From positions 1-51,269 of the forward strand of contig CANGIW010000003.1 of assembly GCA_947454145.1 (NCBI GenBank): DNA of 51,269 bases, written 5' to 3'. This DNA is from Rickettsiales bacterium (GTDB taxonomy: Bacteria; Pseudomonadota; Alphaproteobacteria; Rickettsiales; Rickettsiaceae). Made by a program: the position numbers and the translations under genes. Under the pieces are notes generated by a model. That model was not told where the DNA came from. It saw only the letters and a program-made list of their open reading frames with translations, and searched no databases. Position 1 is the first letter of the stretch. Every line of letters starts with the position of its first letter. Shown here in pieces: positions 24,279 to 32,657 of the stretch.

Positions 24279-26489
24279 ATGAAAAAAATTTTAAATCTAG
24301 CCATATTGGCATCTTTATCCACAAGCTCATTAATTTCTAACAGTATTTTCGCTGATGCCGATTATGACATAGGCGAACCTTCATTTGAAATTATGTTAGG
24401 TAAATCTTTGTTAAGCCAAAGTCAATTACTAAACCAAAGCTATAATACCAGGACAAGAGAATATTCAATCCCAAAACAATTTGATTGGTCTCTAACAAGA
24501 GATTATTCTTTAAGTGCATCGTTATTATTTAATATTTCTTCGCAAGTGAAAATGGGTATTCATGTTGGTACTAGCAGTTTTGACAGTACTTATAAGATCG
24601 ATAATCCAACATTCCCCGTTATACCCTCACAATTATTTGAAACTACTACTAAAAATTCTTTGGGTTTAAAATATAACAATAACGACGTTTTAGATGAAGA
24701 AATAACAAGTTTAAAAGCAATAAGCACTAGCCTTTGGGATAATACTAGTGGTAGTGGTAGTGGTAGTGGTAGTGGTAGTGGTAGTGCTATTAAAACTAAA
24801 ATTGATGACGCCGCAACACAGAAAGAACTTGGCTCGCATTTAACCAAAGCATTAGCATCAAAATATGATTTACCTTTTTACGTATCAAGTCATAACGAAC
24901 ATACCATATTCGCAAAAGATAGTGCTGCGATTGTAGAGTTAGGGAAAATAGCAAAAGAACTAAAATCTGATACTGCTCATGATGATGGGGGTATTTTTGC
25001 TACTTTAGACACTAAGCTAAAATCAACAGGAAAAATAGTAGATCAGTTTATATTCGAGCAAGTAAAGGTTTTTAATATAGCTTTTAAAAACAAAAGTGAT
25101 GGTGATGAAGATCCTAAAAAGGATTCTGATGCTGAAGTAACAGCATTAGAGGGGATTATTGCCAAAGAAATCAGTAATGCTGACGATGGCAATAACAGTG
25201 GCAATGGCGATTTTAATCCTGCAAAACAACATTTAAATAATATTATTAATAGTTTATTTACCGATTTTAACGCTGACGTTCAAGCAGAATCTACTAAACG
25301 AATTGAGGCTGTAACTACTTACGAAGATGGTGTGGTCAAGAAAGTAAATAAATTAGTTCCGGTTCTAACCAATATAAAAACAACTTCCTCAATAAAATCA
25401 GCTGAGTTAGATGCTGCCATAGCTGCAGTGGATAAAATTAAAAAATTTTACGATACTGGCGAAGCATTAGCAAAACTTAAAATAGATATTGCGGCGAGTG
25501 CAGTACAAGAAAATACAGTTGTATTAGATACATTAAAAGCATTAACGCTAGCAAAAGACGATGATGGCTTTTTATTAGCAGAAGATACCGAAGAAGCAAC
25601 TACATTAGAAGGTCGTGTTGAACAATTGTCTCAAGCCTTAAATGAGGATGATGCTAAGCTTACTGAGGATGGTGCAAACAAGATTCTTGGTGTCTTGACT
25701 GACATTAAAACAGCTTTAGGTGCGTTATATAAAGAGATAGATACAAAATTAGAGACATTCAAGAGTAGCGTCACCGATGTAGAAGCCCCACTAGCAGCGT
25801 TTGTAGATAAACTAAAAGATAACGAGCCAACTGCTGCTGATAAACCAATTATCACTACATATGCTACTAATAATGCTGCTACTACTGAACTAAACACTTT
25901 GAATCTTACTCAGATACAACAATTACACAACTCAATTCAACCAAAAATTAATACCCACGCTGCAATAAAAAACATCTATAGCCAATTACCAAATCAAGAA
26001 GTGAAGAGTGCTGTTAAAACATCGTTTGCATTTCTTGATATTGCTACTGCTGATATGCAACTAGAGGAAGGGGTAAACTTTTCATTTGGTACTGGTTTTG
26101 GTTTGATGAATTTCATGAAAAAGGAAACATTGGAATTCGAGACTAATGACCAAGGTACTATTGTAGTTCCTGGTGCTGCTGCTATTGCTGGTACCCACAA
26201 ATTCACACGTACAGCTGAACAGAATGCAACTACTTGGGCTAACCGTACTCATGTAGCCATGAAATTTTCTCCTAATGGTAATTTCAATTCCGGGCACATT
26301 ATTATAGACCTAGCTTGTCAGACTGCTGGTAATACTGGCCCTGCTGAAGTTAAAGAAAACTGGTCTAACAAAACTGCACCAGCAGCCTCTCCTATTTTTA
26401 CTAAAACTAGCAAGGCTAATAGTAGCGATAAAAATTCTATAGGGATGCAAAATTTTACTCTTTCTGTAGGTTTTTCACTAAACTTGTAA
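24279..26489 (+). CDS. Large exported outer-membrane surface protein (unrecognised family)
   Basis: 736 residues. A clear signal peptide (MKKILNLAILASL, cleavage near SIFA-DA) is followed by a beta-rich N-terminal part (FEIMLGKSLLS, LSASLLFNISSQVKMGIHVG). A Ser-Gly repeat comes near residue 157-170, then about 400 residues of Ala/Lys/Asp/Thr-rich helix. Strands return at the C-terminus (FSFGTGFGLMNFM, THVAMKFSPNG), ending NFTLSVGFSLNL like an outer-membrane barrel strand. The layout (two barrel halves around a large external helical insert) recalls rickettsial surface antigens such as the Orientia 56-kDa protein, but I see no sequence identity to it. It is probably an immunodominant, variable antigen. 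Its neighbour is the secretion operon. Confidence 0.75.
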   Translation: MKKILNLAILASLSTSSLISNSIFADADYDIGEPSFEIMLGKSLLSQSQLLNQSYNTRTREYSIPKQFDWSLTRDYSLSASLLFNISSQVKMGIHVGTSSFDSTYKIDNPTFPVIPSQLFETTTKNSLGLKYNNNDVLDEEITSLKAISTSLWDNTSGSGSGSGSGSGSAIKTKIDDAATQKELGSHLTKALASKYDLPFYVSSHNEHTIFAKDSAAIVELGKIAKELKSDTAHDDGGIFATLDTKLKSTGKIVDQFIFEQVKVFNIAFKNKSDGDEDPKKDSDAEVTALEGIIAKEISNADDGNNSGNGDFNPAKQHLNNIINSLFTDFNADVQAESTKRIEAVTTYEDGVVKKVNKLVPVLTNIKTTSSIKSAELDAAIAAVDKIKKFYDTGEALAKLKIDIAASAVQENTVVLDTLKALTLAKDDDGFLLAEDTEEATTLEGRVEQLSQALNEDDAKLTEDGANKILGVLTDIKTALGALYKEIDTKLETFKSSVTDVEAPLAAFVDKLKDNEPTAADKPIITTYATNNAATTELNTLNLTQIQQLHNSIQPKINTHAAIKNIYSQLPNQEVKSAVKTSFAFLDIATADMQLEEGVNFSFGTGFGLMNFMKKETLEFETNDQGTIVVPGAAAIAGTHKFTRTAEQNATTWANRTHVAMKFSPNGNFNSGHIIIDLACQTAGNTGPAEVKENWSNKTAPAASPIFTKTSKANSSDKNSIGMQNFTLSVGFSLNL
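24747..24786 (+). repeat. Hexanucleotide microsatellite (AGTGGT) in surface protein gene
   Basis: Nearly seven AGTGGT units encode alternating Ser-Gly. Changes of whole units keep frame and would only alter linker length. It lies at the junction of the N-terminal barrel-like part and the helical insert. Confidence 0.93.
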
Positions 26490-26500
26490 TACCACTACTT

Positions 26501-26533
26501 AATCACCAATGATAAAAAACATCTTTGGTGATT
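26501..26533 (+). terminator. Hairpin after the surface protein gene
   Basis: A perfect 9-bp stem AATCACCAA/TTGGTGATT encloses a 15-nt loop, starting 12 bp after the stop codon. The U-tract is short (TTT then GC), so efficiency is uncertain, but the position fits a terminator. Confidence 0.6.
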
Positions 26534-26581
26534 TGCGCGGGCACTTGGTGACGAAGAATAATGCAGAGTAGTAATAAACTA

Positions 26582-26616
26582 CCCCCCCCCAAGTACAATT
26601 CATCACGAGGGGGGGG
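26582..26616. repeat. C9 / G8 homopolymer inverted repeat
   Basis: Nine C (26582-26590) and eight G (26609-26616) are separated by 18 nt. They can form a very stable G-C stem on either strand, and either run could slip in length during replication. Confidence 0.85.
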
Positions 26617-26636
26617 ATGCAAAGCATCATGCTCTC

Positions 26637-26690
26637 AAAGCTCATATATACACAAAGCATGCTAAAAAAAGCTCATATATACACAAAGCA
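26637..26690. repeat. Pair of 23-bp direct repeats
   Basis: Identical 23-bp copies at 26637-26659 and 26668-26690 (core GCTCATATATACACAAAGCA), spaced 31 bp start to start. There are only two copies with an 8-bp spacer, so this is not a CRISPR array. Confidence 0.92.
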
Positions 26691-26828
26691 CATAACACAC
26701 ATATATTATATTGACACACCCTCCCAATTTTACTAGCTGAATCGCAAGGGGCTATACTATTAACTGAACGGGGGGGTATTTTTTGATTTTTTGCAGATCA
26801 AAGCACATGGCATATGCCTAAAGCTACT

Positions 26829-27833
26829 CTAATTAAATTTCACAGAGTCTTTTAAATATATCTCAGAAACATATCTAATTCCGTTTTCTCCACGCTTTAA
26901 TTGAACTATTATATCAATAAGATTCATGATATATTTTTTGATTTCTTCCGGTGGCATACCTAAAGATGCCTGCATAACCATCAATTTCATTTGTTCTATA
27001 GCCATTAATGGATTGTCGGCATGCAAAGAAGATATAGACCCAGGATGACCTGTGTTTATAGCCCTGAGAAAATAAAACGCTTCTGAACCTCTAATTTCAC
27101 CAACTATTATTCTGTCGGGACGAAGTCTTAAACAAGCCTCTATAAGATCTTGTGTCGAAACATTAGCTCTACCTTGCCCCCCTTTTGATGATATCAAATG
27201 TAGCTTATTGGGATGTTGAGACAATCTAATCTCTCTTGCATCTTCAACAGTAATAAGCCTCTCATGCGTAGGAATTTCTGATAATACTGCTCCAAGAAAA
27301 GTTGTTTTACCGGTAGAAGTTCCACCGCTTACTATAATATTTTTTTTATATTTAACTGCCGCTCTAAGGAAATCTTTTATTTTATTATCACGCAATAATT
27401 CACTTAAATGCCGCATCTGTTGGTTTGCACTAGAAGCCTCTGTCCCTGTAATTAGAGTTTTAGAAAAAGCACCAAAAGTTTCATATTCATCTAGGGTAAA
27501 TGATTTTTCATTGCTTTTTCTAATTGACATAGCCACTTTCCCTGGCTCTGTTGCAGGAGGAAATACGATTTGTATTCTATATCCATTAGGCAGTGTAGCG
27601 GATAATAGTGGCTTTTCTTCTGATATAATCTGATCTGTAGATTGTGCAATAAGCCGAGCGAGCCCCATAAGATGTACAAAATCAAAGGCTGGGATTAATT
27701 CTTTTCTAAAATCACCCTTTTTTTCCACCCAAATTTCACCAGGCTCATTCACTATAATTTCGTTTACAGACATTTCTAACAAAATGTCTCTAATGGGTAA
27801 AAGATATGTTTCTAATGCTAAAAAGTCACTCAT
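26829..27833 (-). CDS. virB11: Type IV secretion ATPase VirB11
   Basis: 334 residues, normal length. It is a hexameric traffic ATPase at the inner membrane. The Walker A motif GGTSTGKTT is at 170-178. The Asp box (ERLITVEDAREI), Walker B region (LRPDRIIVGEIRG) and His box (TGHPGSISSLHADN) follow in order. It is the last gene of the virB8-9-10-11 run, 61 bp after virB10. In most Rickettsiales virD4 comes next; here it is replaced by the repeat-rich spacer and a convergent surface gene. Confidence 0.97.
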   Translation of the reverse strand: MSDFLALETYLLPIRDILLEMSVNEIIVNEPGEIWVEKKGDFRKELIPAFDFVHLMGLARLIAQSTDQIISEEKPLLSATLPNGYRIQIVFPPATEPGKVAMSIRKSNEKSFTLDEYETFGAFSKTLITGTEASSANQQMRHLSELLRDNKIKDFLRAAVKYKKNIIVSGGTSTGKTTFLGAVLSEIPTHERLITVEDAREIRLSQHPNKLHLISSKGGQGRANVSTQDLIEACLRLRPDRIIVGEIRGSEAFYFLRAINTGHPGSISSLHADNPLMAIEQMKLMVMQASLGMPPEEIKKYIMNLIDIIVQLKRGENGIRYVSEIYLKDSVKFN

Positions 27834-27894
27834 ATTATAATAAAATATACAAAAATTATACGTGTATTTAATATTTGGTTAAACAAAGTCTTGT

Positions 27895-29367
27895 TTAACG
27901 AGACCTATCTATAGCCTCTTTAGGAAATTCTATATCTTGACCTATATACATTTTAATTACTGAACCTTGAGGTATTGTGACTACAGTAGTGATATCTTGA
28001 GTGCCAGCAATGCTTTTTAAGGTGTTGTTTAAGTCTGTGTAAGCCTGTGCAGCTGCTTTACTAGTAGCTGAATTATCAGTTGAGCTAAATGTGCCATTGT
28101 TGGTTAAAAAAGAATTTGCAGTTGCGAAGTCTGTAATAATCTGCTGATAGTTTCTATTAACGTCGTTACATAAATTCTCTAGATTTAAATTAGTAATAAG
28201 CGCAATAATAGGATTGGTTGAATTTGCTAACATTATACTTTTAAGTGCATTTAGACCATCGTTACATAATTTTTGGGCCTTTTCTTGGATTGTCTGATTT
28301 GGTATTGCTACTGATAACATAATTGCTTGATATAGAGTTGTAAAAGAAGTTGCATTCAATGAGTTGTTATTTGTGGTAGTAGTTATTGGGGAAACAGGAG
28401 CTATCGAGTCTAGGCCAACAGCGGAAGCTATGCTAATTACTGAAGACATAAGAGTTTTTGTTATTTGTTCAGCAATTTTATAGTCTACGTCTCCATTTGT
28501 TCCTACCATTCCTAAATTATTTACGCCAGAAGTTTTAGTAAGCTTTACCACGTAGCCATTTACTAAATCTATTCTTTCCCAGTTAACATTTATAACACCC
28601 ACCGGCTTTCCTACACCAGTAGAATAATTACCTATAGCCCTTGAACCCTTGGGTATTAATATAATCTTTCCACTTTGAGAATATACATCCCTTGATATTA
28701 TGGCTCTAATTTCTCCACCTATACCACTATTTATAGGAACTTCAATAATTGAATCTATTATTTTTCCTTTAGCAAGTAAATATTCAGGTGCACCTTTAAA
28801 ACTTACAGAGTTTCTTGAAATATCTGTAAAATCATCAAGTTGTGCTTTAGAGATGGCTTTTTCATCTTGCTTAGCCCCACCACCTCCTCCGTAAGCCATA
28901 ATAGAAGCTTTACGCTTATTATCCTCTTTGATTTTTTGTTCTTTAGCAACAACAGTTTGCTCTTTTAGCCCAGAGTCTGAAGATTTTTGTTCAATAGGTT
29001 TAGGTAAATCTATAACTGATGCTTGAGGAGCAATTGGAGGTGATGGAGGTAATGGAGGCAAAATTTTAACGTCTGAGATACCTTCAACTGGAGCAAGAAG
29101 TTTAGGTATTTGTGGTAATTGAGGAATATTTATCCCAGAATTATCTTGACTTACAGGTGGCTTTGCTATATTTTTTGGAACCGGTATTTTTGTCTCTATG
29201 TTATCTTCACCCTTGAATGCATTATATATGTAATAGACTACAATTAAACATATTATCCCAAAAAAGCCTATGAATACAATATTACTATTAGACGGCACCG
29301 CTGCTTGTGGTGTAGTAACTGGCTGTTTATTTTGTTCAGAACTTTCTTGATTGTTATCTTTAGCCAT
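27895..29367 (-). CDS. virB10: Type IV secretion core protein VirB10
   Basis: 490 residues. A cytoplasmic N-terminus is followed by one membrane helix (about 30-49, VFIGFFGIICLIVVYYIY). A Pro-rich periplasmic spacer comes at about 60-125 (LPPLPPSPP), then a Gly run (YGGGGGA). The TrbI/VirB10 barrel begins near residue 195: LAKGKIIDSIIEVPINSG, ILIPKGSRAIGNY and VNWERIDLVNG. The end VTIPQGSVIKMYIGQDIEF is typical. Between the two barrel halves is a long helical insert (about 335-455) that is larger than the usual outer-membrane antenna segment. VirB10 spans both membranes and senses ATP use. It follows virB9 by 18 bp. Confidence 0.94.
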   Translation of the reverse strand: MAKDNNQESSEQNKQPVTTPQAAVPSNSNIVFIGFFGIICLIVVYYIYNAFKGEDNIETKIPVPKNIAKPPVSQDNSGINIPQLPQIPKLLAPVEGISDVKILPPLPPSPPIAPQASVIDLPKPIEQKSSDSGLKEQTVVAKEQKIKEDNKRKASIMAYGGGGGAKQDEKAISKAQLDDFTDISRNSVSFKGAPEYLLAKGKIIDSIIEVPINSGIGGEIRAIISRDVYSQSGKIILIPKGSRAIGNYSTGVGKPVGVINVNWERIDLVNGYVVKLTKTSGVNNLGMVGTNGDVDYKIAEQITKTLMSSVISIASAVGLDSIAPVSPITTTTNNNSLNATSFTTLYQAIMLSVAIPNQTIQEKAQKLCNDGLNALKSIMLANSTNPIIALITNLNLENLCNDVNRNYQQIITDFATANSFLTNNGTFSSTDNSATSKAAAQAYTDLNNTLKSIAGTQDITTVVTIPQGSVIKMYIGQDIEFPKEAIDRSR

Positions 29368-29385
29368 CTTTATATTCTAATTTTG

Positions 29386-29850
29386 TTACTCATTAAATAA
29401 TGTTTTATCTGGATAAATAAACTTCATACGATAAACTACTTCACCATCAAAATCTTGCATATCTTCATCATCACTCAGATTTTTAGAGATTATATCAAAA
29501 TAATACATCCGCTTATTTGTTATTAAAACCATATTAGTTTTAACGTTTTTTTCTATAGCTTTAATAAACAACCGATTGTTTATTATCTTCATATCCCAAG
29601 CATATCTTTCTCCCAGTGAAATAGTTTCTATTTTTTCGTTTTTACCTACTTCTATTATGCATTGATGATTTAACGCTAGGGGTAATAAATATACTTCATT
29701 ATCATTGTATACATAAGTTTTTATCCTATTATCTGTAGCAAGTGGTATTTTGCCTTTTTCACTCTTTGCACTTGTGCTCAAAAGAAAAAATGCAATAATT
29801 ATACATATTCTACTAAAATTTTTTATATTAATATTAGCTATTATCATCAT
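29386..29850 (-). CDS. virB9: VirB9-like protein, N-terminal domain only
   Basis: 154 residues, against about 250-270 for full VirB9. A signal peptide (IIIAFFLLSTSAKS) is followed by the CagX/VirB9 N-terminal domain: DNRIKTYVYNDNEVYLL, ISLGERYAWDM, NRLFIKAIEKN and TNMVLITNKRMYYFDI. The C-terminal VirB7/VirB10-contacting barrel domain is absent. Only 18 bp separate its stop from virB10, so there is no hidden continuation. Rickettsiales commonly keep such a short second VirB9, so this is likely a real paralogue rather than a pseudogene. A full-length copy should exist elsewhere. It overlaps virB8 by 17 bp. Confidence 0.85.
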   Translation of the reverse strand: MMIIANINIKNFSRICIIIAFFLLSTSAKSEKGKIPLATDNRIKTYVYNDNEVYLLPLALNHQCIIEVGKNEKIETISLGERYAWDMKIINNRLFIKAIEKNVKTNMVLITNKRMYYFDIISKNLSDDEDMQDFDGEVVYRMKFIYPDKTLFNE

Positions 29851-30565
29851 CTACCTTATATGCAGTTACTTGAAAACCAATTGGATTAATATCTAGTTCT
29901 TGTGGGGATAACTCAATTGTTATATAGTCTACAACTACCACAGCTATTTTATTGAACGACCTCATTTCTCCTTGTGTTTCGGTGATAGTAAAACGTATAA
30001 TATATTTATTTTTTTCTAATTGCGACCAAGATTTTACTGTTAAATAAGTAGAATTTTTATCACCATATTTTTTAGAAAAATCATTATCTTTAAGGTAACC
30101 TATATATTGCCAATAGACATTATTATTAGACAAAACTCTTACAATAGAGCGGCTTTGAGCATTGAAGTCTGCAATATTATATGTTTCCCTTGCAGCCACA
30201 TATTTTTTAATGAAATATTGAGTTAAAGCTCTATCGGATAGAAGAACTTCTTGACTTAAAGGCTTCACTACTGTTGTTAAACCTGTTTTTTCTTCTATTG
30301 ATATGACAAAAGGATCAAATTCTTTAGAAGTGGATATTTTTAGTACAGCTATTACCGCTAAAACTATACCCACCAAAGCAACTGAAAAGAAAAATCCCAA
30401 CATATTGCGCTGCACAAGAAGTAGATCATATCTTTCTTCATACCAACTTTTAGGTTTTATACCAGTAGCATGATCATTTGAAAGATTACTCTCGTTATCT
30501 TGCTTACCTGATAAGTCTTTTTGGTTAAAAGATTTTTTAAAAAAATCGAGGAATTTGAACATCAC
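29834..30565 (-). CDS. virB8: Type IV secretion protein VirB8
   Basis: 243 residues. A cytoplasmic N-terminus of about 54 residues, one membrane helix (about 55-76, LGFFFSVALVGIVLAVIAVL) and a periplasmic NTF2-like domain. The domain includes ALTQYFIKKYVAARETYN, YLTVKSWSQLEKNKYIIRF and a final NPIGFQVTAYKVD, the family ending. VirB8 nucleates assembly of the secretion channel. Its end overlaps the virB9 start by 17 bp, which implies translational coupling. A small basic gene lies 78 bp upstream. Confidence 0.95.
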   Translation of the reverse strand: MMFKFLDFFKKSFNQKDLSGKQDNESNLSNDHATGIKPKSWYEERYDLLLVQRNMLGFFFSVALVGIVLAVIAVLKISTSKEFDPFVISIEEKTGLTTVVKPLSQEVLLSDRALTQYFIKKYVAARETYNIADFNAQSRSIVRVLSNNNVYWQYIGYLKDNDFSKKYGDKNSTYLTVKSWSQLEKNKYIIRFTITETQGEMRSFNKIAVVVVDYITIELSPQELDINPIGFQVTAYKVDDDNS

Positions 30566-30643
30566 TGAATCAAACTTTATTTTTACTACTAATAGTAACT
30601 TTACACCAATAGTAATACAAACTCTAATAAAATTTGCATTTTA

Positions 30644-30793
30644 CTAATTATTTTTTATAATTTTATCATTATTATTATCCAATGCTTCATTGGTTTGAGA
30701 TTTTTTGCGTCTTAATAAGTTAATTTTTAAAGCATCAGCTCTTTTTTCTTGGGATATTTGTAACTTATTTGTCTTTTTTTCTATATTATCCAC
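30644..30793 (-). CDS. Small basic conserved-looking protein
   Basis: A 49-codon frame between mlaA and virB8. It starts at GTG 30793; no ATG is available, although the frame is open further upstream into the mlaA end. The peptide is helical and basic, with QISQEKRADALKINLLRRKK in the middle. A RADALRxNLLRRK-type segment occurs in short hypothetical proteins that I recall from Rickettsiales and other alphaproteobacteria, which is why I call it a gene. Only 22 bp separate it from mlaA. Function is unknown; the start is uncertain. Confidence 0.55.
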   Translation of the reverse strand: MDNIEKKTNKLQISQEKRADALKINLLRRKKSQTNEALDNNNDKIIKNN

Positions 30794-30815
30794 CGCTAAA
30801 AAATTTTTTATATTT

Positions 30816-31619
30816 TTAAATTTTACTTTTGCATTTATTTTTAACTGGATATTTACTATTTGCTTTTAAATATTGCCAATAAACACTACGAATAGTACTA
30901 TATAAATCTGTAGACTGATCATCTAAGTCTGTTAATAAATTTGTATTTTTAGATCTGTTAACTGTTAAATTTGAAGCTTTTACTGTAAGATTCAAAGCTT
31001 TGGGTATGTTATACAAAATAGGATTAAATAAATCTAATATGTTGATAATAATTTCCGTTGAATTACTAACAGTAGTAGGACCAAATATTGGAAACATAAG
31101 ATATGGCCCCCTATAAAAACCATATTTTGCTAATGTATCTCCAAAAGTTGTTTTTGTTGCAACAATACCAATTCTAGCAGCTACGTCATTAAATCCAAAT
31201 AATCCAAAAGTAGAATTAATAAAAACTTGCCATACAGCCCTCAATCCATTTTTTGTGTCACCCTGTAAAAAACTATTGACTATAGTATTAGGCATGTATA
31301 GATTATAGAAAAAATTGCTAAAAGCAACTTGCACTTTTGTAGGTGCATTAGCTTTATATGTATGTGATAATTTACGCACCAAGAGTCTGTCCAACATCAT
31401 ATTAAAATCTAATATTTTTCTATTAACAGATTCAAAAGGATCGTATATTTTATCGCAGTCATATTCATTATCCTGATCATATTCGTAATCATCATAATTG
31501 TATGTAATGTCTACTTCATTATCACCATAAATATTACTATTGGTGTAGAAAAAAATTATACTTATATGTAGTAACAGCAATATTTTTCTAGTATTTATGA
31601 GGTTTTTATATCCTATCAT
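30816..31619 (-). CDS. mlaA: MlaA/VacJ family outer-membrane lipid-asymmetry protein
   Basis: 267 residues. MlaA extracts misplaced phospholipids from the outer leaflet of the outer membrane. Its signature is YDPFESVNRKILDFNMMLD near 59-77, followed by FSNFFYNLYMPNTIVNSFLQG, FINSTFGLFGFNDVA and GPYLMFPIFGP. The N-terminal hydrophobic segment (about 13-27) is a signal peptide without a lipobox cysteine. The first Cys is residue 55, after a Tyr/Asp-rich stretch, so the protein may not be lipidated. It overlaps the upstream methyltransferase by 14 bp. Confidence 0.92.
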   Translation of the reverse strand: MIGYKNLINTRKILLLLHISIIFFYTNSNIYGDNEVDITYNYDDYEYDQDNEYDCDKIYDPFESVNRKILDFNMMLDRLLVRKLSHTYKANAPTKVQVAFSNFFYNLYMPNTIVNSFLQGDTKNGLRAVWQVFINSTFGLFGFNDVAARIGIVATKTTFGDTLAKYGFYRGPYLMFPIFGPTTVSNSTEIIINILDLFNPILYNIPKALNLTVKASNLTVNRSKNTNLLTDLDDQSTDLYSTIRSVYWQYLKANSKYPVKNKCKSKI

Positions 31620-32622
31620 TTATCACATTATAATAATTATTCTTAGCTATTATAGTTAAGTATTCTTTATCTCTTATTTTATTAGTATCTTTCTTTAAAA
31701 TGTAAAAACCTATATGCGTTAAGCTTTTAATTATCTCATCTACATTATATACAAAATTATATAGTTTTGTGTTTAATTTTGTTTTATCAATAGTCACTTC
31801 TAAAGTTAAACATAAAACACCTCCTTCGTTTAGATGTTGATAAATATTTGTAAAAATATTATCAAGATGTTTTATGAAATCCAAACTACAAAAACTCAAA
31901 ATAATATCAAATTTTTCTTGGTTATTCTCTAAAAAATCTATTATTTCCTGTTGGAAAATTTCCTTATATAAATTTTTATGAAATTTATTTATATAATTTA
32001 TCATATTTTGGCTATTTTCTACGGCAAAGAAATGATCTTGGTTGTTTTTATTTGAAATCTCATAAGAAATAATTCCTGTAGAAGCGCCTAAATCTAATAT
32101 TTTTCTATGTTCTCTTTGTGGAATAAATTGTAGAAAAGATTTAATAATACTATGGGGTAAATAATCCCTTCCTTCTAAAAACATACTATCATAATAATTA
32201 GCTTGCCAAGAACGTCGTGCTTTATATATTTCTTGTGGTACCATTTCATAATTATAAGGATTTGAAAGAAAGTCTACTATCTTTGATTCATTTGCTAAAT
32301 TAAAAAATTCAATTGATTTATCAATATTACCCTCTATATAGTACGTCCACGCCTTTAAATTAAAAATTTCCTCATCCTCTTTTGCTATTATTCTACTCAA
32401 TATACCCAGACGCAATTTTGCATCAAATATCCTACCTTCTGATAGATGATATTTTACTAATTCAATATTTGTATTGCGCAAATTGTTAAATTTCAATATC
32501 ATCTCTTTAGCATCAACAACCAATTGAGTATATTTATTTTGTAATAAATTTGGTAAATGTATAATTGAATATTTCGCCCTTAAATAAATATTTTTAGCAG
32601 ATTTTAGAAAATTCTTTAGCAT
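31606..32622 (-). CDS. TPR-containing class I SAM-dependent methyltransferase
   Basis: 338 residues. The N-terminal third is helical with TPR-like pairs (SEGRIFDAKLRLGILSRI, LKAWTYYIEGNIDKSIEFF). The C-terminal half is a Rossmann methyltransferase: motif I KILDLGASTGIISYEI, the acidic post-I strand FFAVENSQNM, motif II/III KFDIILSFCSLDFI and the LNEGGVLCLTLEV strand. The layout matches the 'predicted methyltransferase with TPR repeat' group (COG4976 type). Substrate unknown. It is the first gene of a run through mlaA to virB11 and overlaps mlaA by 14 bp. Confidence 0.85.
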   Translation of the reverse strand: MLKNFLKSAKNIYLRAKYSIIHLPNLLQNKYTQLVVDAKEMILKFNNLRNTNIELVKYHLSEGRIFDAKLRLGILSRIIAKEDEEIFNLKAWTYYIEGNIDKSIEFFNLANESKIVDFLSNPYNYEMVPQEIYKARRSWQANYYDSMFLEGRDYLPHSIIKSFLQFIPQREHRKILDLGASTGIISYEISNKNNQDHFFAVENSQNMINYINKFHKNLYKEIFQQEIIDFLENNQEKFDIILSFCSLDFIKHLDNIFTNIYQHLNEGGVLCLTLEVTIDKTKLNTKLYNFVYNVDEIIKSLTHIGFYILKKDTNKIRDKEYLTIIAKNNYYNVINDRI

Positions 32623-32657
32623 ATCGTATCATTTTTAAATTGAATTGTAGTAAAATT

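Larger units (their letters stand above)
26490..26828. other. Unusual spacer between surface gene and virB11
   Basis: 339 bp without a gene. It contains a terminator-like hairpin, a C9 run and a G8 run able to pair, two copies of a 23-bp direct repeat, the palindrome AGCATGCT (26656-26663) and a G7 run near 26771. Such GC homopolymers stand out sharply in this AT-rich window. No coding remnant or RNA gene is recognised. Confidence 0.7.

Noticed and set aside
26637-26690. CRISPR-like array
   Set aside because: Only two copies of a 23-bp repeat with an 8-bp spacer and no cas genes in the window.
29386-29850. virB9 as a frameshifted pseudogene
   Set aside because: No C-terminal VirB9 coding sequence follows in any frame: only 18 bp lie before virB10. 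Short VirB9 forms are known in Rickettsiales.
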